64,000 nucleotides of DNA, from NCBI GenBank assembly GCA_932294295.1, contig OW028585.1, positions 25,902,313 through 25,966,312 of the forward strand, written 5' to 3'. Made by a program: the position numbers and the translations under genes. Shown in pieces: positions 1 to 13,079 of this stretch. This stretch comes from Alitta virens (taxonomy: Eukaryota > Annelida > Polychaeta > Phyllodocida > Nereididae). Under the pieces are notes generated by a model, which ran no database searches, was not told the origin of the DNA, and worked only from the letters and a program-made list of their open reading frames with translations. Within the stretch, counting starts at the first letter, position 1. Every line of letters begins with the position of its first letter.

Positions 1-2205
1 GAGCTCTTCAAATATTTAACCTGTCATATTGTCACTGTTAATAAAAGATCAGTAACTTTTGTTGCTAAGAAAAAAATATCAGCCTGAATTATGAGGTGAT
101 TGTCATGGAAATTGCAGTCGGTTCATTGATGTATAAACTTTTGGAAGACAGGCTCTATAATCCTATACAAAACTTTGGAACTCCGTTCAAACTTGCCAAC
201 CTTCTGCAATACATTATAACAATAAAGATTTTGACATTTAAGCATCCACTAAGTTTCCTTATCATAATTATCAATCAATATTTCCATTACTTTGATATAA
301 TATTACATTCATTTTAGCGAAAATTGTTTGAGTATGAAAACACTGAACTGTATTGATCTTAAAGGTTTCCATCTTTGTTAAGTGTCATACATCTTGAAGT
401 AAAATTCAAATTTAAACATTGTTGTGTGTATCAACAAGCACCTATACTGCATTGGTTTGAAAGAAATCAATATTTTCAAAACATTTCTGAAATTAGGTTG
501 AATAGCTCACATTATTATGCTCATATATCCGTTCTAATGCAATCTTCTAAAAATGTTATAGAAATATTTCCATAAGAACAATACAACCTTAAAGACAAAT
601 TCAACCACAACTTCAAAGTAAGCTGATATTAAATTTAATAAATGATTGAAAGCATTTCCCATAGGTAATGCAGAAAATTCTGCAATGGTTGTAAATCACA
701 ATCAACCCAATTTCAACAAACATGGCTCCAGGAAGTTCTGATACATTAAACCCACCAACCTGACTTCAATGAATTAGCAAGCAATAATTACACTTGCAGG
801 AACTTCAAAATAGTAGAAAGCGTGAAGAAAACAGCTAATTTATCAACATTGCTTGAAGATATCACAGCATAGAATTCCTGTAATCGTTCTCGGAATTCTT
901 TAAAATATTGAGCATACCTTATGTGAGTTTAAGTGCCGAAATTTATATATTATTTTGAAAAAATTATTTTTTATGTTATATTTCACACCTGACTGCAAAC
1001 AAGCATCTTGAGAAAATAATAACATAACACTTCAATGCTCCAGACATTTGTGAATGAATACAATTGCTACACCGGAATTCTGGTAATTTTATTTTGAGTG
1101 TTTGGGGATTGGCACTTTTGAAGTTGAAGCACTCACATTATTAATGATTGTCAAATATGGAATAGAATATTGGTAGAAGATTGTATTGGCAATATCAAAC
1201 TATCACATAGATAAAATTGCAGGATAAAGCATAATTTATGTCATCAAAAGATCAGCAATAACGTATTCGCCATGTACATTTCTAGATGAAAGAAAGTTGA
1301 GAACTTACTTATCATTCTGGGGATACTGGTAGGGTGTACAATTTGTGGTAAAGCCCACAGAAAGTCATATAAGCGACAACAAAACTGACAAAAACTTAAG
1401 ACCATTAGCTATAATCCAGCAGCACCTATCTCGCTGTCATTATCTTCAGCTTGGAGTAAGTATCCATTAGTTTTGCAAAACAAGGTGTAAGTAAAAAGAC
1501 CAGTACCTTTAACAGCGTTTAATGGTTTTGGTGAGATCACCATGCCTCATGATTTGGCAAAATGAGAGCTGCAATCACTAGTGGACACCAATATTATCAG
1601 CAGGTGACATAATACTGTGTTGAACCAAAAGCAAATGCGGTTTTATGAAAACAAATCATAAATAATGAAAATATAGTTGGAAGAAAGTATATAAGATATC
1701 TTAGTTGAATAATCAACATGACTGAAGGAAAAATTATGTGTTTTCATCAGCAAAGTGCATGCTCATCAACGTATTATTTTATGTGTAGTTCGAAGGTAGT
1801 TCATAAATCAAGTTTGGAGTAATTTATATGAATTTAAGTAAGGGGCAAATTGAGGCAGACTACACTGCTACTGGTGTCACACCAAGCAATATTGGCAAAT
1901 CATGGGTAACCTTGCTGTTGTGTCAAGGTCAGAAGTCTGATAAGACTGACCTTAACATGACCTAACCAGTTGCTTGGACTTTCGCCTTCAGGGGCATGAT
2001 TTGATTGGAGTAAGAATCCCATTATTGACCAAATATCTTGTGGAGCACTGGAAGTGGCCGTGCCAATCAGTTGGCAGCAAGTGAAGCATCTTACACAGTT
2101 GAAGGTGTTGGTATTTTTGGTTTATTGACTATTGACTTCGTTTATGGATTGATTGTACATATCAAGTTTTAAAAAAGCAGGTTCCACTAGCCATCAAAGT
2201 ATGAT
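1..2205. other. Spacer with no recognised gene
   Basis: AT-rich sequence with only short open frames (under 75 codons) that show no recognisable protein family. I see no repeat family shared with the rest of the window. It may be intergenic or intronic. Confidence 0.5.
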
Positions 2206-2287
2206 CACCATTTAAGGTTTAAGGTTTATTTAGTAGACACCCAAATTGGCTCGTGGCCGCTTGATTAGGTGTGTGTTTTCACAGTGT

Positions 2288-4131
2288 TTAAATATAATTG
2301 CAAGTAAAACAATTCTGTATGTTACAGTTAATTTGGTATCCATTAATTATATAAAGTTTGACATATTGAGCAAATCCAACAAGACTATGCGTTTGCAATT
2401 TAGAAGATATAATATGTTCTGTTTTATTTAATGTATTTATCATTTTTAACTTTAAGCAGTTTTCAGTTAATGTCCTTCTATGGAAAGTATTGTAATATTG
2501 ATTTTTTGATCTGGTGTCGTAGTTATGTATGTCTTTTGATTTCAATATTTCAATATTTTGGAAATATTCAGGGACACCATTGTTTTCAAGTTTATGTAAA
2601 AATTTATATATCTGTAATTTGTTGATGTCTTCTGAACGTAATATATTAAGTCTTTTAAACAGTGGTTCAGTATGGGCATTGAATCTAGAATTGGTTATTA
2701 CACGAATGGCTCTTTTTTGGATCTTATTTAGTTTGTAGGATTTATGTCCCCAGACAAGTATTCCATAACATAATTTCGAATGAATTAGAGAATTGTATAT
2801 TTGAAGCAGAATGTTTTCTGACACCGACTTCTTGATCAAATTTAAGGAGCCAATAGTTTTTGATAATGTGGCTGTTAATCTACTTATATGATTCTTAAAT
2901 GTGAGTGCAGTGTCCAGTAGTATACCAAGATAATTGAAACTGCTAACAGTCTCTATTCACTTACCATTCAAGTTTATTTCTGGTTGGTCTACTTTTTTTT
3001 GGATGTTATGGAATATCATGCATTTTGTCTTATTTGTATTCAATGAGAGTTTATTAGATTTTTGAGCGGCTGTTAACTCGACTTTTATAGAACTACATAA
3101 TGTGGTATCATCTGCATATATTATGACATCAAAGTAATCGGTTGCCCTGCAAATATCATTGATATATATTATAAATAATAAAGGTCCTAATATTGATCCT
3201 TGAGGTACTCCTGTAGTTATAATTTCAGTTTTTGATTTTTGGTCCTCAAATTGCACATATTGTTTTCGGTTTGATAAGTAGCTGACAAATAGCTCCAGTT
3301 CAGTGCCCTTTAGTCCATAGAATTGAAGTTTATTAAAGAGAATTTGATGGTCTATAGTATCGAATGCTTTACTAAGATCCATAAACACATTTACAGGAAC
3401 CTTATTTTCTTCCATCATCCATATGATGTTATCGGTCAGTTGTAAGCAAGCCATTTTAGTTGAATGCTTTTTTCTGAAACCGTATTGGTTTTTATTGAAC
3501 AGTTTGTTTGTTTCAAAGTAATTTTGTAATTGTTCATTCATAACTTTTTCAAACACTTCAGATAAAGCTGGGAGGATTGAGATTGGTCTATAATTCTCTA
3601 CTTTTTCAGGGTCTTTACCTTTGTGTATTGGAATGACTTTTGCTAATTTTAATGCTTCAGGGAATATTCCAGAAGATAATGATTGATTGACCAATTTTGC
3701 TAAAGGTTTTGATATTTCCAGTTTTATGTCTTTCAGTAGTTTGCTTGATATTTCATAAAAGTCTCGCGAAGCTTTAGTTTTTAAATTTGTGATAAATTTG
3801 ATAATATCTTTTTCAGTGACGTTTTTGAATTCGAAATATTTTAATGTCGGGTGTTTTAGATAATCTTTGAATGAATTGTTCATATTATCTTTAATATTTT
3901 CAGCCAAATTTTTCCCAACATTCACAAATATTCATTGAAACAGTTAGCCACATTCTCATATCCGAAATAAGTACAATTGTCTTTGACCAATTTATCTGGC
4001 ATTTTGTTTTGAGTTTTAGATCTTCCTAACATTTCATTTATCATGGTCCAGCATTTTTTCGAATCATTCTTGTTTTGTGTGAAATTATAATCGTAATAAT
4101 TAGTTTTAGCTTCTTTCATGGCTCTTTTCAA
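2288..4131 (-). pseudogene. LINE ORF2 reverse transcriptase, broken
   Basis: The frame starting at 4131 runs 69 codons and then shifts near 3925. The next frame (3925 to 2957) carries RT motifs: FMDLSKAFDTIDH, GVPQGSILGPLLFIIYINDI and the catalytic YADDTTL. It stops at a TGA (2957-2959) just after INLNGK. The same frame resumes after the stop and extends to 2288 with the usual C-terminal CR1-type tail (SKLCYGILVWGH, IQKRAIRVI). One frameshift and one point stop therefore separate this copy from an intact RT. Confidence 0.85.
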
Positions 4132-4149
4132 TATATTATTGTAGGTTTT

Positions 4150-5307
4150 TTAATTAATTTTCAGTGATTGATATTTTTCACTTTCCCCTTTTGTTTTCTT
4201 TAGTTTAGAGAATAGTTTATCCCTATAGTTAATGGATTTAATCAAACCGGTTGTGATCCATTTGGAATTTTTGTGTTTTCGTCTGTCAAATTTAACTTCA
4301 GTGATTGGGATATATTTTTTCATTTCATGGCCTAAAGTTTCTAAAAGCTTATAGCAATTTTTGTCAACACTTTCATTTGTGTCAAAGTCCAAGAGAGTAT
4401 CGAAATCAGTTTGACATAATGCGTCTCGGAGAAGTTTGATTGATTTATTATTGTATTTGTATATCTTTATGAATCTTGGTGATTTTTGAGTTATTTTATT
4501 CATAGCTATGAAAATAGGAAGATGATCTGATATGTTGCTATTTATTATACCGCCAGTTATTTCTAACGTATGTGTATTAGACCTAAGAAAGATATTATCT
4601 ATTAGAGTTCCATGATTTCCAGATATTCGTGTGGGCATTGTAATTATCGGAATGAAGCTATAGCTCAGCATGTTATCAAAAAATGTTTTTGCAAAATTGT
4701 TATCTTCAATTTTTAAAAGATTTATATTAAAGTCACCTACGATTATAGTCATTCCAGTGTCTTGGTCTATTTCATTTAGGAGTACCTCAAGGTCTTCTAG
4801 AAATTGTTCTTGTTCCTCACTTAGATTTCTTGGAGGTCTATAAATGTTTATTAGCCTTAATTGCTTTTTTGATCTATTCAAGATAATTTCAAGTTTTTGA
4901 TATTCCCAGAGTGTATCATATCTGCAGGACACCACAACGTCTCTGTACTCATATTCCTGCTTCAGATAAATGGCAAGACCACCATGTTTTCCACAAGTTC
5001 TATTTTTTGTAATTAAATTATAGCCTTTGATGTTCAGAGGATTAGTTTCTATATTTTCGTGTAACCATGTTTCCTGAATACATAATGCATCATACTGAAA
5101 ATCACTGCTCTTCAAGTCCTCAATATGTAATTTGATATCATCCAATTTTGAATTTAGACTTTGGACGTTCAAACGGAAAACTGTGAAAAGATTTTTTGAA
5201 TTTGGAAATATTTTAGGAATGTGTGCATAATCATAATACTTGCATTGCTGGGGGATTTGCTCATTATCATTCAGATATGAAATGGAATTCAAATTATTTT
5301 CTTCCAT
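4150..5307 (-). CDS. LINE ORF2 endonuclease domain
   Basis: 385 codons from a Met. Endonuclease/exonuclease/phosphatase-fold motifs are in order: FRLNVQSLNSK near residue 44, CIQETWL near 75, VGDFNINL near 198, and the catalytic SDHLPIF near 264. The frame ends at a TAA (4150-4152), after which the same frame continues into the linker ahead of the RT (Met at 4131), so the stop is a single point lesion rather than the real end of ORF2. It would nick target DNA for target-primed reverse transcription. Confidence 0.85.
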   Translation of the reverse strand: MEENNLNSISYLNDNEQIPQQCKYYDYAHIPKIFPNSKNLFTVFRLNVQSLNSKLDDIKLHIEDLKSSDFQYDALCIQETWLHENIETNPLNIKGYNLITKNRTCGKHGGLAIYLKQEYEYRDVVVSCRYDTLWEYQKLEIILNRSKKQLRLINIYRPPRNLSEEQEQFLEDLEVLLNEIDQDTGMTIIVGDFNINLLKIEDNNFAKTFFDNMLSYSFIPIITMPTRISGNHGTLIDNIFLRSNTHTLEITGGIINSNISDHLPIFIAMNKITQKSPRFIKIYKYNNKSIKLLRDALCQTDFDTLLDFDTNESVDKNCYKLLETLGHEMKKYIPITEVKFDRRKHKNSKWITTGLIKSINYRDKLFSKLKKTKGESEKYQSLKIN

Positions 5308-5364
5308 TGCTTTGAAGGTCTTGTGTTTTCTGTCTAGTTAGCCTGACGTTCATGTTTGAGTCGC

Positions 5365-6245
5365 TCATTGATGACTGGTTTTTCTTGGCAATCTTTGGGC
5401 AATTTGCTTATTTTTTTCTGGTGGTGTTGGACTTAATTGTCCACTTTCTTCCTCTTCGTTTTCTTCATTGTGAGTGGTAGTTTCAGGTGTTTCTGTAAGT
5501 TGAAGTCTGGATGTTGAAGCTTTTTCTTTTTTGTCAGATGTAGATTCTCGACTGGGTGTTGACTGCATTTGTGATTGAGTTTCTTTGAGAAGAGGATGGT
5601 CATTATTTAATTCAATAGGTTCATCTTCTATTTTTTGCCTGACATATATTTTTCCTTCTTTTGTCCAGGTCGAATGGATAATTTTATTTTTCTTCAATTG
5701 TCTTGCTTTGTAAAATAAGTTTGACTCAGTGGTTAGATCCTCGGATATATATATGTTTTTATCCTTCAGCTGTCTCACTCTTTGGCTGTAAATAAGCTGA
5801 GCATCCCAGCATGATTTCATTGTAACAAGATATTTTGGTATTGATGCTTTGGCTCATTTGTGTATGTGCAGTTAGGAAATTTTCTAAAAATATCTTGGGA
5901 TCTTGGGTACCAATATCTATTCCGGCAATAATGATATTGTTTATCTTTATACCTCTTTCCAGATTTCTTTGTGGTAGTTTGGATTGGTAGACTGGGACTG
6001 AGTGGCTTGATTCTGTGGTCTTTTTTTTCCAGGCATTGTTGGCATAAATTTTGAAGTTCTGACAACTCCTTGCTGTGCTTGTCTACTTGAATTAAGAGCT
6101 GGCTCATTGCATCTTTCATTTTCTTGTTATTTTCTTCATATGAATCAATTTTTTCCAGAACCAGATCAATTCTTGATGTCACAGATGTTTTCATTTCTTT
6201 TGCAAGTACAGACATGAGCTGTATTATAGCGTCATTGCAAGCCAT
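5365..6245 (-). pseudogene. LINE ORF1 (gag-like), frameshifted
   Basis: The N-terminal part (6245 to 5817, 142 codons) starts at a Met and has a coiled-coil-like stretch (LVLEKIDSYEENNKKMKDAM, residues about 28-47) followed by a CxxC-containing segment. The C-terminal part (5820 to 5365, 151 codons) contains the pattern 'IYISEDLTTESNLFYKARQL', common near the end of LINE ORF1 proteins, then an acidic, Ser/Pro-rich tail. Between them, a third frame (about 5965 to 5830) reads NNIIIAGIDIGTQDPKIFL, which resembles the start of the ORF1 RNA-binding region. The protein therefore seems to have passed through all three frames, implying at least two indels. Confidence 0.75.
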
Positions 6246-6510
6246 GACAGATAGTTGCCCTTAGCAACGGGCCAGGCCTGCTGCACTGTTTAGTGTGACT
6301 GTGCAAACTTCTTGTTTTCTCTTGTTTTCAGGTGTGAAGAAATTTTGTCGTGAGTTCAGATTGTTCCTGGGTGTAGGTTCTAGTAGTATGACTATTTTCA
6401 GACCACTCTGTTTAATATTGCCACAGAAATTTGCGCAAATTATAGGAGTGCTGTTACAGCTGTTGTGCTGTCCTTTCATTTCAAGCACTTATGAACATGA
6501 AAACAATTTC

Positions 6511-7860
6511 ATATGAGTTGCGCTTTTACAAGATTTCCACATTATCACTCTACAAAATGTGTCTATTATCCCATATTGTATGATGGATTATGATTGGAAT
6601 CCTGCATTGTCGAGCAGACTGCATAATTATTCAGTACAATAAAAGGGGAGACCTATGCCTTGGAAACAAAGATTATCACCTGGAAATGCACCAGTCAACA
6701 TGATAAAACACTTTCATAAATGCCTTCTATCAAGTACAGTTAATGATGTTACTGAAGCAACAATGGAAAAGCCATAAATTGGGGTAAACTTTTAAAGTTA
6801 TTATGTTAGTACGTATCAAGTCTATTATACTATTGATAATTGTCACAGATCTGTAACAAAATAAAATTGATCATAGTAATAAATACAAAAGTAAAAGCAT
6901 CGCTTTGTCTTATCATCATCGCCAACATCACCATCATCACCATCATCATTACAAATACTAACCCTATATTCTTCTGTTCTCTTCTAAATTTGTAAATTCC
7001 TTGGATGTATATATAACTGGTTTTTTTTTTTTTTTCTTTTCTCTCTTAGTATGAATTATTATTGTAAATTTTTCCAAATATTATTATAAATTTTTTTTAC
7101 ATATTTAAAGGTGTACACACATTACAAAATTAGCTTTTGGTGTATTCCTGTAGGCTATAATATTTGGTTGATTGATCTCATAATTGTTGTTATTTTCTTT
7201 GTCTGTCCATTTAATGTTACTTTGTATTTTGCCTAAAAATAAATTAATTTAAATTTCAAAATCGGCTGTAATGGCAGATTGATTTACACAAATATACTAA
7301 GTTGCTTTCTCAATGCTATAGAAGTCAAATTGCACATTTCCTGACGTCCTCTGGAGTTGTTTCCATATCCATGAAATTGGCTGTAACATGATTAAATTAA
7401 AACACTGGTTTAGACTGCAATAAATAGAATCCATACAAGCCAGTACAGGCTTGCTAGAGGCCTTCCAAGCTCAAACATTTGTCTCGAGTGTTTATTTTTC
7501 TCTATACATTGCCCACCTTTGGCGGAGAAACCATTCATCAGAAAGATGTGGTTGATTTTGTTTGACCTTTGTCATCAATTAGTGCTCCAAACTAGGTTAA
7601 TGATCTCTAACATTCTTAAATTTTTTACGCTAGTTTGGTGGGGGCTTTCATGTAATCATGGTCAATACACAACAATACAGGTGACGCGTTCAAGACATGC
7701 AATAGAAAAATGACCCATGCTGCTATTAATGGCGTGCTTACAATGAAATAAATTTTATAATGCTATACATAATTTCGGAGCATTTTGTAATACATTGACT
7801 GGCCTGCCATATGGGCTGATTAAAGATTTAATTGATATAACTACCCAGATACCAGAGACA
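6511..7860. other. Spacer with simple repeats
   Basis: No gene seen. It contains a CAT/CACCAT microsatellite at about 6913-6952 and a T-run at 7020-7036. The rest is AT-rich and unassigned. Confidence 0.45.
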
Positions 7861-7861
7861 A

Positions 7862-7985
7862 TGGGTACAAAGCAATGTCTCCTGTGATTGATAGGAATTT
7901 AACCTATCACCTCCAGCATAGCTAGCCAAAAATATTAACTGGCTGATACCTCAACCACTAGGCCAATCAGTGCCCACCCAATGCC
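7862..7985 (-). mobile_element. Old tRNA-derived SINE fragment
   Basis: On the minus strand, TGGCCTAGTGG (A box) is followed about 55 bp later by GGTTAAATTCC (close to the B box GGTTCGANTCC). This is the layout of an RNA polymerase III promoter. The body does not fold as a normal tRNA and the copy is diverged, so it reads as an old SINE head rather than a tRNA gene. Confidence 0.5.
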
Positions 7986-7989
7986 CTGC

Positions 7990-10230
7990 TGCTTGTTAAT
8001 CAACACACCCATTCAGTATCGCTATGAAAGACTACTCTAAATCAAAGTTTTGCTTAATATTTACAACATTTATCTAACTTAATTTTTTTTCTTTCAAGGC
8101 AATTAGCCACCCTACTTCATCAGATTTTTGCTATTTAAGGGGACTCCATGACATTCTAAATCATGCTGATCCAGAATATATAGTCCATTACAAGTAGGAG
8201 AAAACCAACTCTGGCATTGTAAAAATTGTTTATTCTCTTCCACCCAATACATTTTTGACATGCAGTGGCGTGAATTTTGTCACAGAGTTTGACTGCAAAG
8301 AGGATTCCACTGCTTCCGCAATCAACATGTTATTACTTGCAATCCAGGTGACATTGCCATTATAGAGTCAAATGGGCTAATATTGGAGTTTGTAGCAAAT
8401 TAGAAAAGTACTCAGTTGACAAACAGTCCATTAGCAAACACTGCTATCTGTGACTAAGAATGATTTCAGCAGTAATATTCTTTTGAGACACTTTTTATTT
8501 ATGTCTCCTGATATAAATTTGGCAGCCAATTTGCATGAAAAGCATTCTTAAAACAGTCAACTAAAACAGTCAACTAACTACCTACATAAGTAATTAATTC
8601 CAAGGTGTTATACTTGAAATGTTAGCCACAAGTGGGTCAGAAGAAAGTTCTGCTGGTCATCAAGGCAATCCTGTCAGTACTTAGCTGACATTTCTAGATT
8701 AATGTCCACACTTTCTAAACAATTTACACGTGTAGTTGGGGCACCATGGGGATTTATCATCCTATGTCGCAGGAAAGTTAATGTCCTCAGGTGCTTACAG
8801 ACATGGCAGCATAAGTCTAGTCTGAGAGAAAATTGTAAAGACTTCAGATTTTTTGTGACAATGTATATTTCAATACAGTGTACCACAGACAGAAAATCTA
8901 TAGTGTGTCAAAGTTGCCTAACTTGAAAACACTTTAATTTAAATCTGTGAACATAACTTGTGGTAAATGTTAATATGCAACAAAATGTCCATACTTCTGA
9001 ATTTATCCAAACCAGTTTGCAACACAAGTCTTCTCATAGAAGGAAATTTCCATTTGAGAGATAACATCTAGATGTGAAATCCAACTGAATCAGGTTTGTC
9101 AAAGTGTTGCTCTGTTGCACCAACAGGCACTCAATCATTTTATTTCCCTCTTCTCTGCAATATAGATCAGTGTGGTTGAGTGCACTTGCTTAAGTGACTC
9201 TTAAATTGTGATTATGACAGTTATATACACAAGAAAATAATTACGTCTGCTTGAGCTAATTGTTTATCAAGCAGTCTAAGTCATGCAAAACATTGCAAAT
9301 TTAGACTATGGATATGTAAATCATGTAGATGATTGACAGCTTAGTTTAATGCATCTAAATCAAAATTATTGTTTCCAAAGATAGGAATATTAAAAAGAAC
9401 ACCGTTGTAATTCAAAGAAATGTGAAAGGCTATGGTGTCCTATGCCGAAGAACATGTTCACAGGAGTGAAAAGTAAAAAAAAAGTTGTACTAAGCACAAG
9501 GTATAATTTGAAAGGGTTGGAAGAAAACCACACCTCTATATTTTTCAGGAAAGAAACGCAGGTGAACTGTCAAGCCAAGTGCAGACACCTGCCGGAATGT
9601 TTTATACTTTGTTGTATCTGGTTTGCATAGACCAATGTTTGCATACCAATACTTTTTGGGCCACATTTTTATTGAAATTCACAGATTGAACAAATTAATC
9701 TTTCAACTTGACATGAAATACACAACTTTACAGACCAACATAGCTTTATAATGTCAATTGTATAGTCGGGATATTACGGGTCCGTTCACTCAGTGCCATT
9801 TCATTAGTACAATCATGCCTCTCATGAAATGTTGTAATTTCATCTCCATTATGCGTCCAAATTTTGAGTCTAGAAACGTGCATTGTAATGTGATTATATT
9901 TATTCATAGCTCACAGAAAATATTTATTGAATCACTGGCAGTCAAAAGGAACAATAACAGAGTTTCCCTTTATTGAGAGCTATAAAATGGAATGCATGAA
10001 CACTATTGGATATGATACACAAAATGACGTTTCATTAAAGTAGGCTTTCATTGAAGACAACCAGAGGGTGCATGTACAGCATAAGGAGGCAAGGCATCAC
10101 AGGAGAATCTGCAAAAGAGAATTCAGTTATAAATATTGGTAACTTGCCCTTAAGACCAGATTTAAATGAAGTAAATTACATATTCTTTTAAAGTTTGAAA
10201 TCAACAATGCACAGAAGAATGCAGTATGTA
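7990..10230. other. Spacer with no recognised gene
   Basis: Only short open frames without family resemblance. No clear repeats were noticed. Confidence 0.4.
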
Positions 10231-10239
10231 GGTCCTCAT

Positions 10240-10900
10240 TTTACTCCACATTAACAAGTTTTTCTTCATTTAACTTGGGTCTTTTATGAGGAGTTGCCAA
10301 TGTGTACAATGGAATGCAATTAAGACCACTCTAATTTGCAATTAATTCCAATTGTTATCACCTTTTGAGAACATAATTACAATGCAATGCGTCATTTAAT
10401 CCATGTTAAATATACATTGGCAACTCATCATCAAGACCACTCTTATTCTTAAAAGTGTAAATTCGCCTCCCTATTAAGCACCGTTAGAGTGGTCTTTATT
10501 ATGAGATGCAAGTGTATATACAATGAAACCCCACACTTACAAGATTTGAGGAAGAAAAATATTTTAATGTGAAGTAAATTGCATATTGCATTCCTTTGTG
10601 CATTGGCCATTTCAAAATTTATATAAAAAAAACAATTACTCCAAATTTCTTCAGGAAATATTGCCTTTATGTGGAGTTGCCAATTTATACAATGAAACCT
10701 CACCATTAAGACCACTCAAGGTAAAAACAATTGCAATTGATTATTACAATGCAATATATGTCATTTATTCCATATTAAATCCTGTCTTAATGGAGGTTAC
10801 TTTGTGTACATTGGCAACTGATAAAGACCACTCAAAATGGTACCTAAGGGAGGTGAAAAATTTAGCAAATGAAATTATACAGTATGGGATAAAAATAATC
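10240..10900. repeat. Cluster of degenerate copies of a short element
   Basis: The phrases 'TACAATGAAACC' and 'AAGACCACTC' recur several times in both orientations (about 10323, 10433, 10485 as reverse complement, 10523, 10690, 10827), with intervening TTACAATGCAAT stretches at 10379 and 10743. This fits overlapping decayed MITE-like copies. No coding capacity. Confidence 0.5.
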
Positions 10901-11689
10901 TTTCTGTGAGAATAGTCTTCATTATAGTTGCAAGTTATGATGTCACAATCTTTAGACAATGGTGATGATGTCACAAGTTTTGAAAGGACCCATCTGGTTT
11001 TAAGCAAATTTATCATACTTTTGGGGTTTGACAAACATCTGAAAACTGAAAAAGAGCTTTGTGTATAATATAGATTAATCTTTTTTAATTGAATAATTGT
11101 TTTTTCTGATTAACAAGCAAAAAAGCTCAGCAAAAAATAGGCATAAATTTTAGTTGGGAGGTACAATAAAACAATTAGGGATTATAATTGAGACACTACA
11201 CTGCAATTTGTCATTCAGCAATGCCAGGCAAAATCAAGTCACAAATTGCAAAAAATCATGCATTACTAAATATTTATTGGAAAATTAAGCAATGCATGAC
11301 AGACCTGATAATGCATGACAATGCAAAACTAAGCTAGGTCGCCGCGTCAAGGCCTGCAGTTTTGACCTAGTCCTAACTACAGCTAAAGCCGTGAGATGCC
11401 ACAGCTATCTAACACCACAAGCCAAAAGTGGTTTTCATTTGGCCAGAAAGTCTGGTTAGTTAAACTAAAGACGGTGCTACAACAGTATCTAATTCAACAG
11501 CCAATGTTGAAATTGCTGGCGAAGTTAAAGAGAGCAGGACCAATTAATTTTTACCACTATATAAAGTTAGGCACTCTAAGGCCGATAACACTAAAAGCAC
11601 TCCTAAGTGCTTATGCCAAAAGGTGTTGAAGAATTTTGTTTTGCATTATAATAAGCTTTTAAATTACTATAAAAGATAAATATAGATAG

Positions 11690-12720
11690 GATGGGGCTCT
11701 ACAAATTTTGAGTCCGCGTGAAGATCTCGAAGTCCACGTGTAGTCCCGTATCTCAAAGTCCGCGTGTAGTCCCGTATCTCGAAGTCCGCGTGTAGTCCCG
11801 TATCTCGAAGTCCGCGTGTAGTCCCGTATCTCGAAGTCCGCGTGTAGTCCCGTATCTCGAAGTCCGCGTGTAGTCCCGTATCTCGAAGTCCGCGTGTAGT
11901 CCCGTATCTCGAAGTCCGCGTGTAGTCCCGTATCTCGAAGTCCGCGTGTAGTCCCGTATCTCGAAGTCCGCGTGTAGTCCCGTATCTCGAAGTCCGCGTG
12001 TAGTCCCGTATCTCGAAGTCCGCGTGTAGTCCCGTATCTCGAAGTCCGCGTGTAGTCCCGTATCTCGAAGTCCGCGTGTAGTCCCGTATCTCGAAGTCCG
12101 CGTGTAGTCCCGTATCTCGAAGTCCGCGTGTAGTCCCGTATCTCGAAGTCCGCGTGTAGTCCCGTATCTCGAAGTCCGCGTGTAGTCCCGTATCTCGAAG
12201 TCCGCGTGTAGTCCCGTATCTCGAAGTCCGCGTGTAGTCCCGTATCTCGAAGTCCGCGTGTAGTCCCGTATCTCGAAGTCCGCGTGAAGTCCGGTCCACC
12301 TAATCCTGGGGAAAAAAATAAAATAAAGCAGAATTATTCATGACAACAAACATAACGCACATCAACATACATAAAAACAGATTCGAAAACTAGCCTATAT
12401 CAACTATTCTAAAATCAAGATTAAATAAATTTAACTAACAGGCTTATGTTACCCACTAGTGCTAAGCCTAATGCGCCCAAGAGAACAAAACAGAACAGCC
12501 AAGTCAGCCCGAAACTCCGGCCCAAGCTCCAGACCAAAATGGACATGCTCCACCGAGGCCTCAAGAGAACCTATTCCTATATAAATACATACCCACTTAC
12601 ACATCCCACTTACCCAATATAACCCCCATTATCCAAAATATAAAAGGTACACCCATTGCCCTATCCTCCTGGTCCTCCTAATGCCGTCATCGTCCGTGGT
12701 CCTCCTGACAATAAAACAAA
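11690..12720. repeat. VNTR-bearing repeat element, copy A
   Basis: A tandem array is followed on the right by a segment (about 12300-12720) that matches the segment right of the 20-bp array in copy B (15180-15665). Shared phrases include the A-run after the array, 'CATCAACTATTCT', an AACAAAACAGA/AACAAGACAGA stretch and a TCCTCCT/TCCTGCT-rich end. The two copies thus look like members of one dispersed family with a rapidly evolving tandem array at the same place. No protein-coding capacity is evident. Confidence 0.6.
11715..12297. repeat. 26-bp minisatellite, about 22 units
   Basis: The unit CGCGTGTAGTCCCGTATCTC+GAAGTC is repeated almost perfectly. Units at the left edge differ (CACGTG for CGCGTG, TCTCAAAG for TCTCGAAG), and the right edge ends in CGCGTGAAGTCC. 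This pattern is expected when unequal exchange homogenises the middle. Because 26 is not a multiple of three, the 210-codon open frame on the minus strand simply cycles through three phases every 78 bp, so I do not call it a gene. The unit has three CpGs, unlike the AT-rich surroundings. Confidence 0.95.
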
Positions 12721-13079
12721 AAAACATAATTAAGCTACAGTAGCTTCGACAAAAAATATCACGATAATCTTGAATGTCAGAATTTTAATAGGAAACCATC
12801 CTAACTTTGTTGAGGTTCAAAAACCCTTTCTAATGATGTATTACATTAGTGTACCTATATTTTTTATCTACAGAATAATGGGATGGTCCATCAGCAATTG
12901 AATCTATGGATAATTGACAAGTAAACCACTGCAGTCTCGGATTGAGCCATGAATGAATTTGCTGATTGATTAGCCTAGCGGTTAAGCAATTAATCTGTAA
13001 GAACAGGCACTCGTGAGCTTCATGAGCTTCGCGAAACTTCTCAGCGGGATATAGTAATGCAAGTGAGTGCCTGGAGCAA

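Larger units (their letters stand above)
2206..6510 (-). mobile_element. CR1/L2-like non-LTR retrotransposon, nearly full length, inactive
   Basis: The minus strand encodes, in order, a gag-like ORF1 (6245 to 5365), an apurinic-type endonuclease (5307 to 4150) and a reverse transcriptase (4131 to 2288). The order, the endonuclease and the RT motifs fit the CR1/L2/Jockey group of LINEs. The 3' end near 2210-2235 carries two to three copies of a 7-bp unit (TTAAGGT on the plus strand), like the short tandem 3' repeats of CR1/L2 elements. The element is inactivated by two in-frame stops and by frameshifts in ORF1 and RT, yet motifs are well kept, so it looks fairly young. The 5' limit near 6.5 kb is estimated; clade assignment is by motif style only. 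Confidence 0.85.

Noticed and set aside
11715..12297. CRISPR-like regular repeats
   Set aside because: Units are contiguous with no unique spacers, and the context is an animal genome.
11667..12299. 210-codon open frame over the 26-bp array
   Set aside because: It is an artefact of a stop-free tandem repeat whose period is not a multiple of three; no start context, splice site or non-repetitive coding part.
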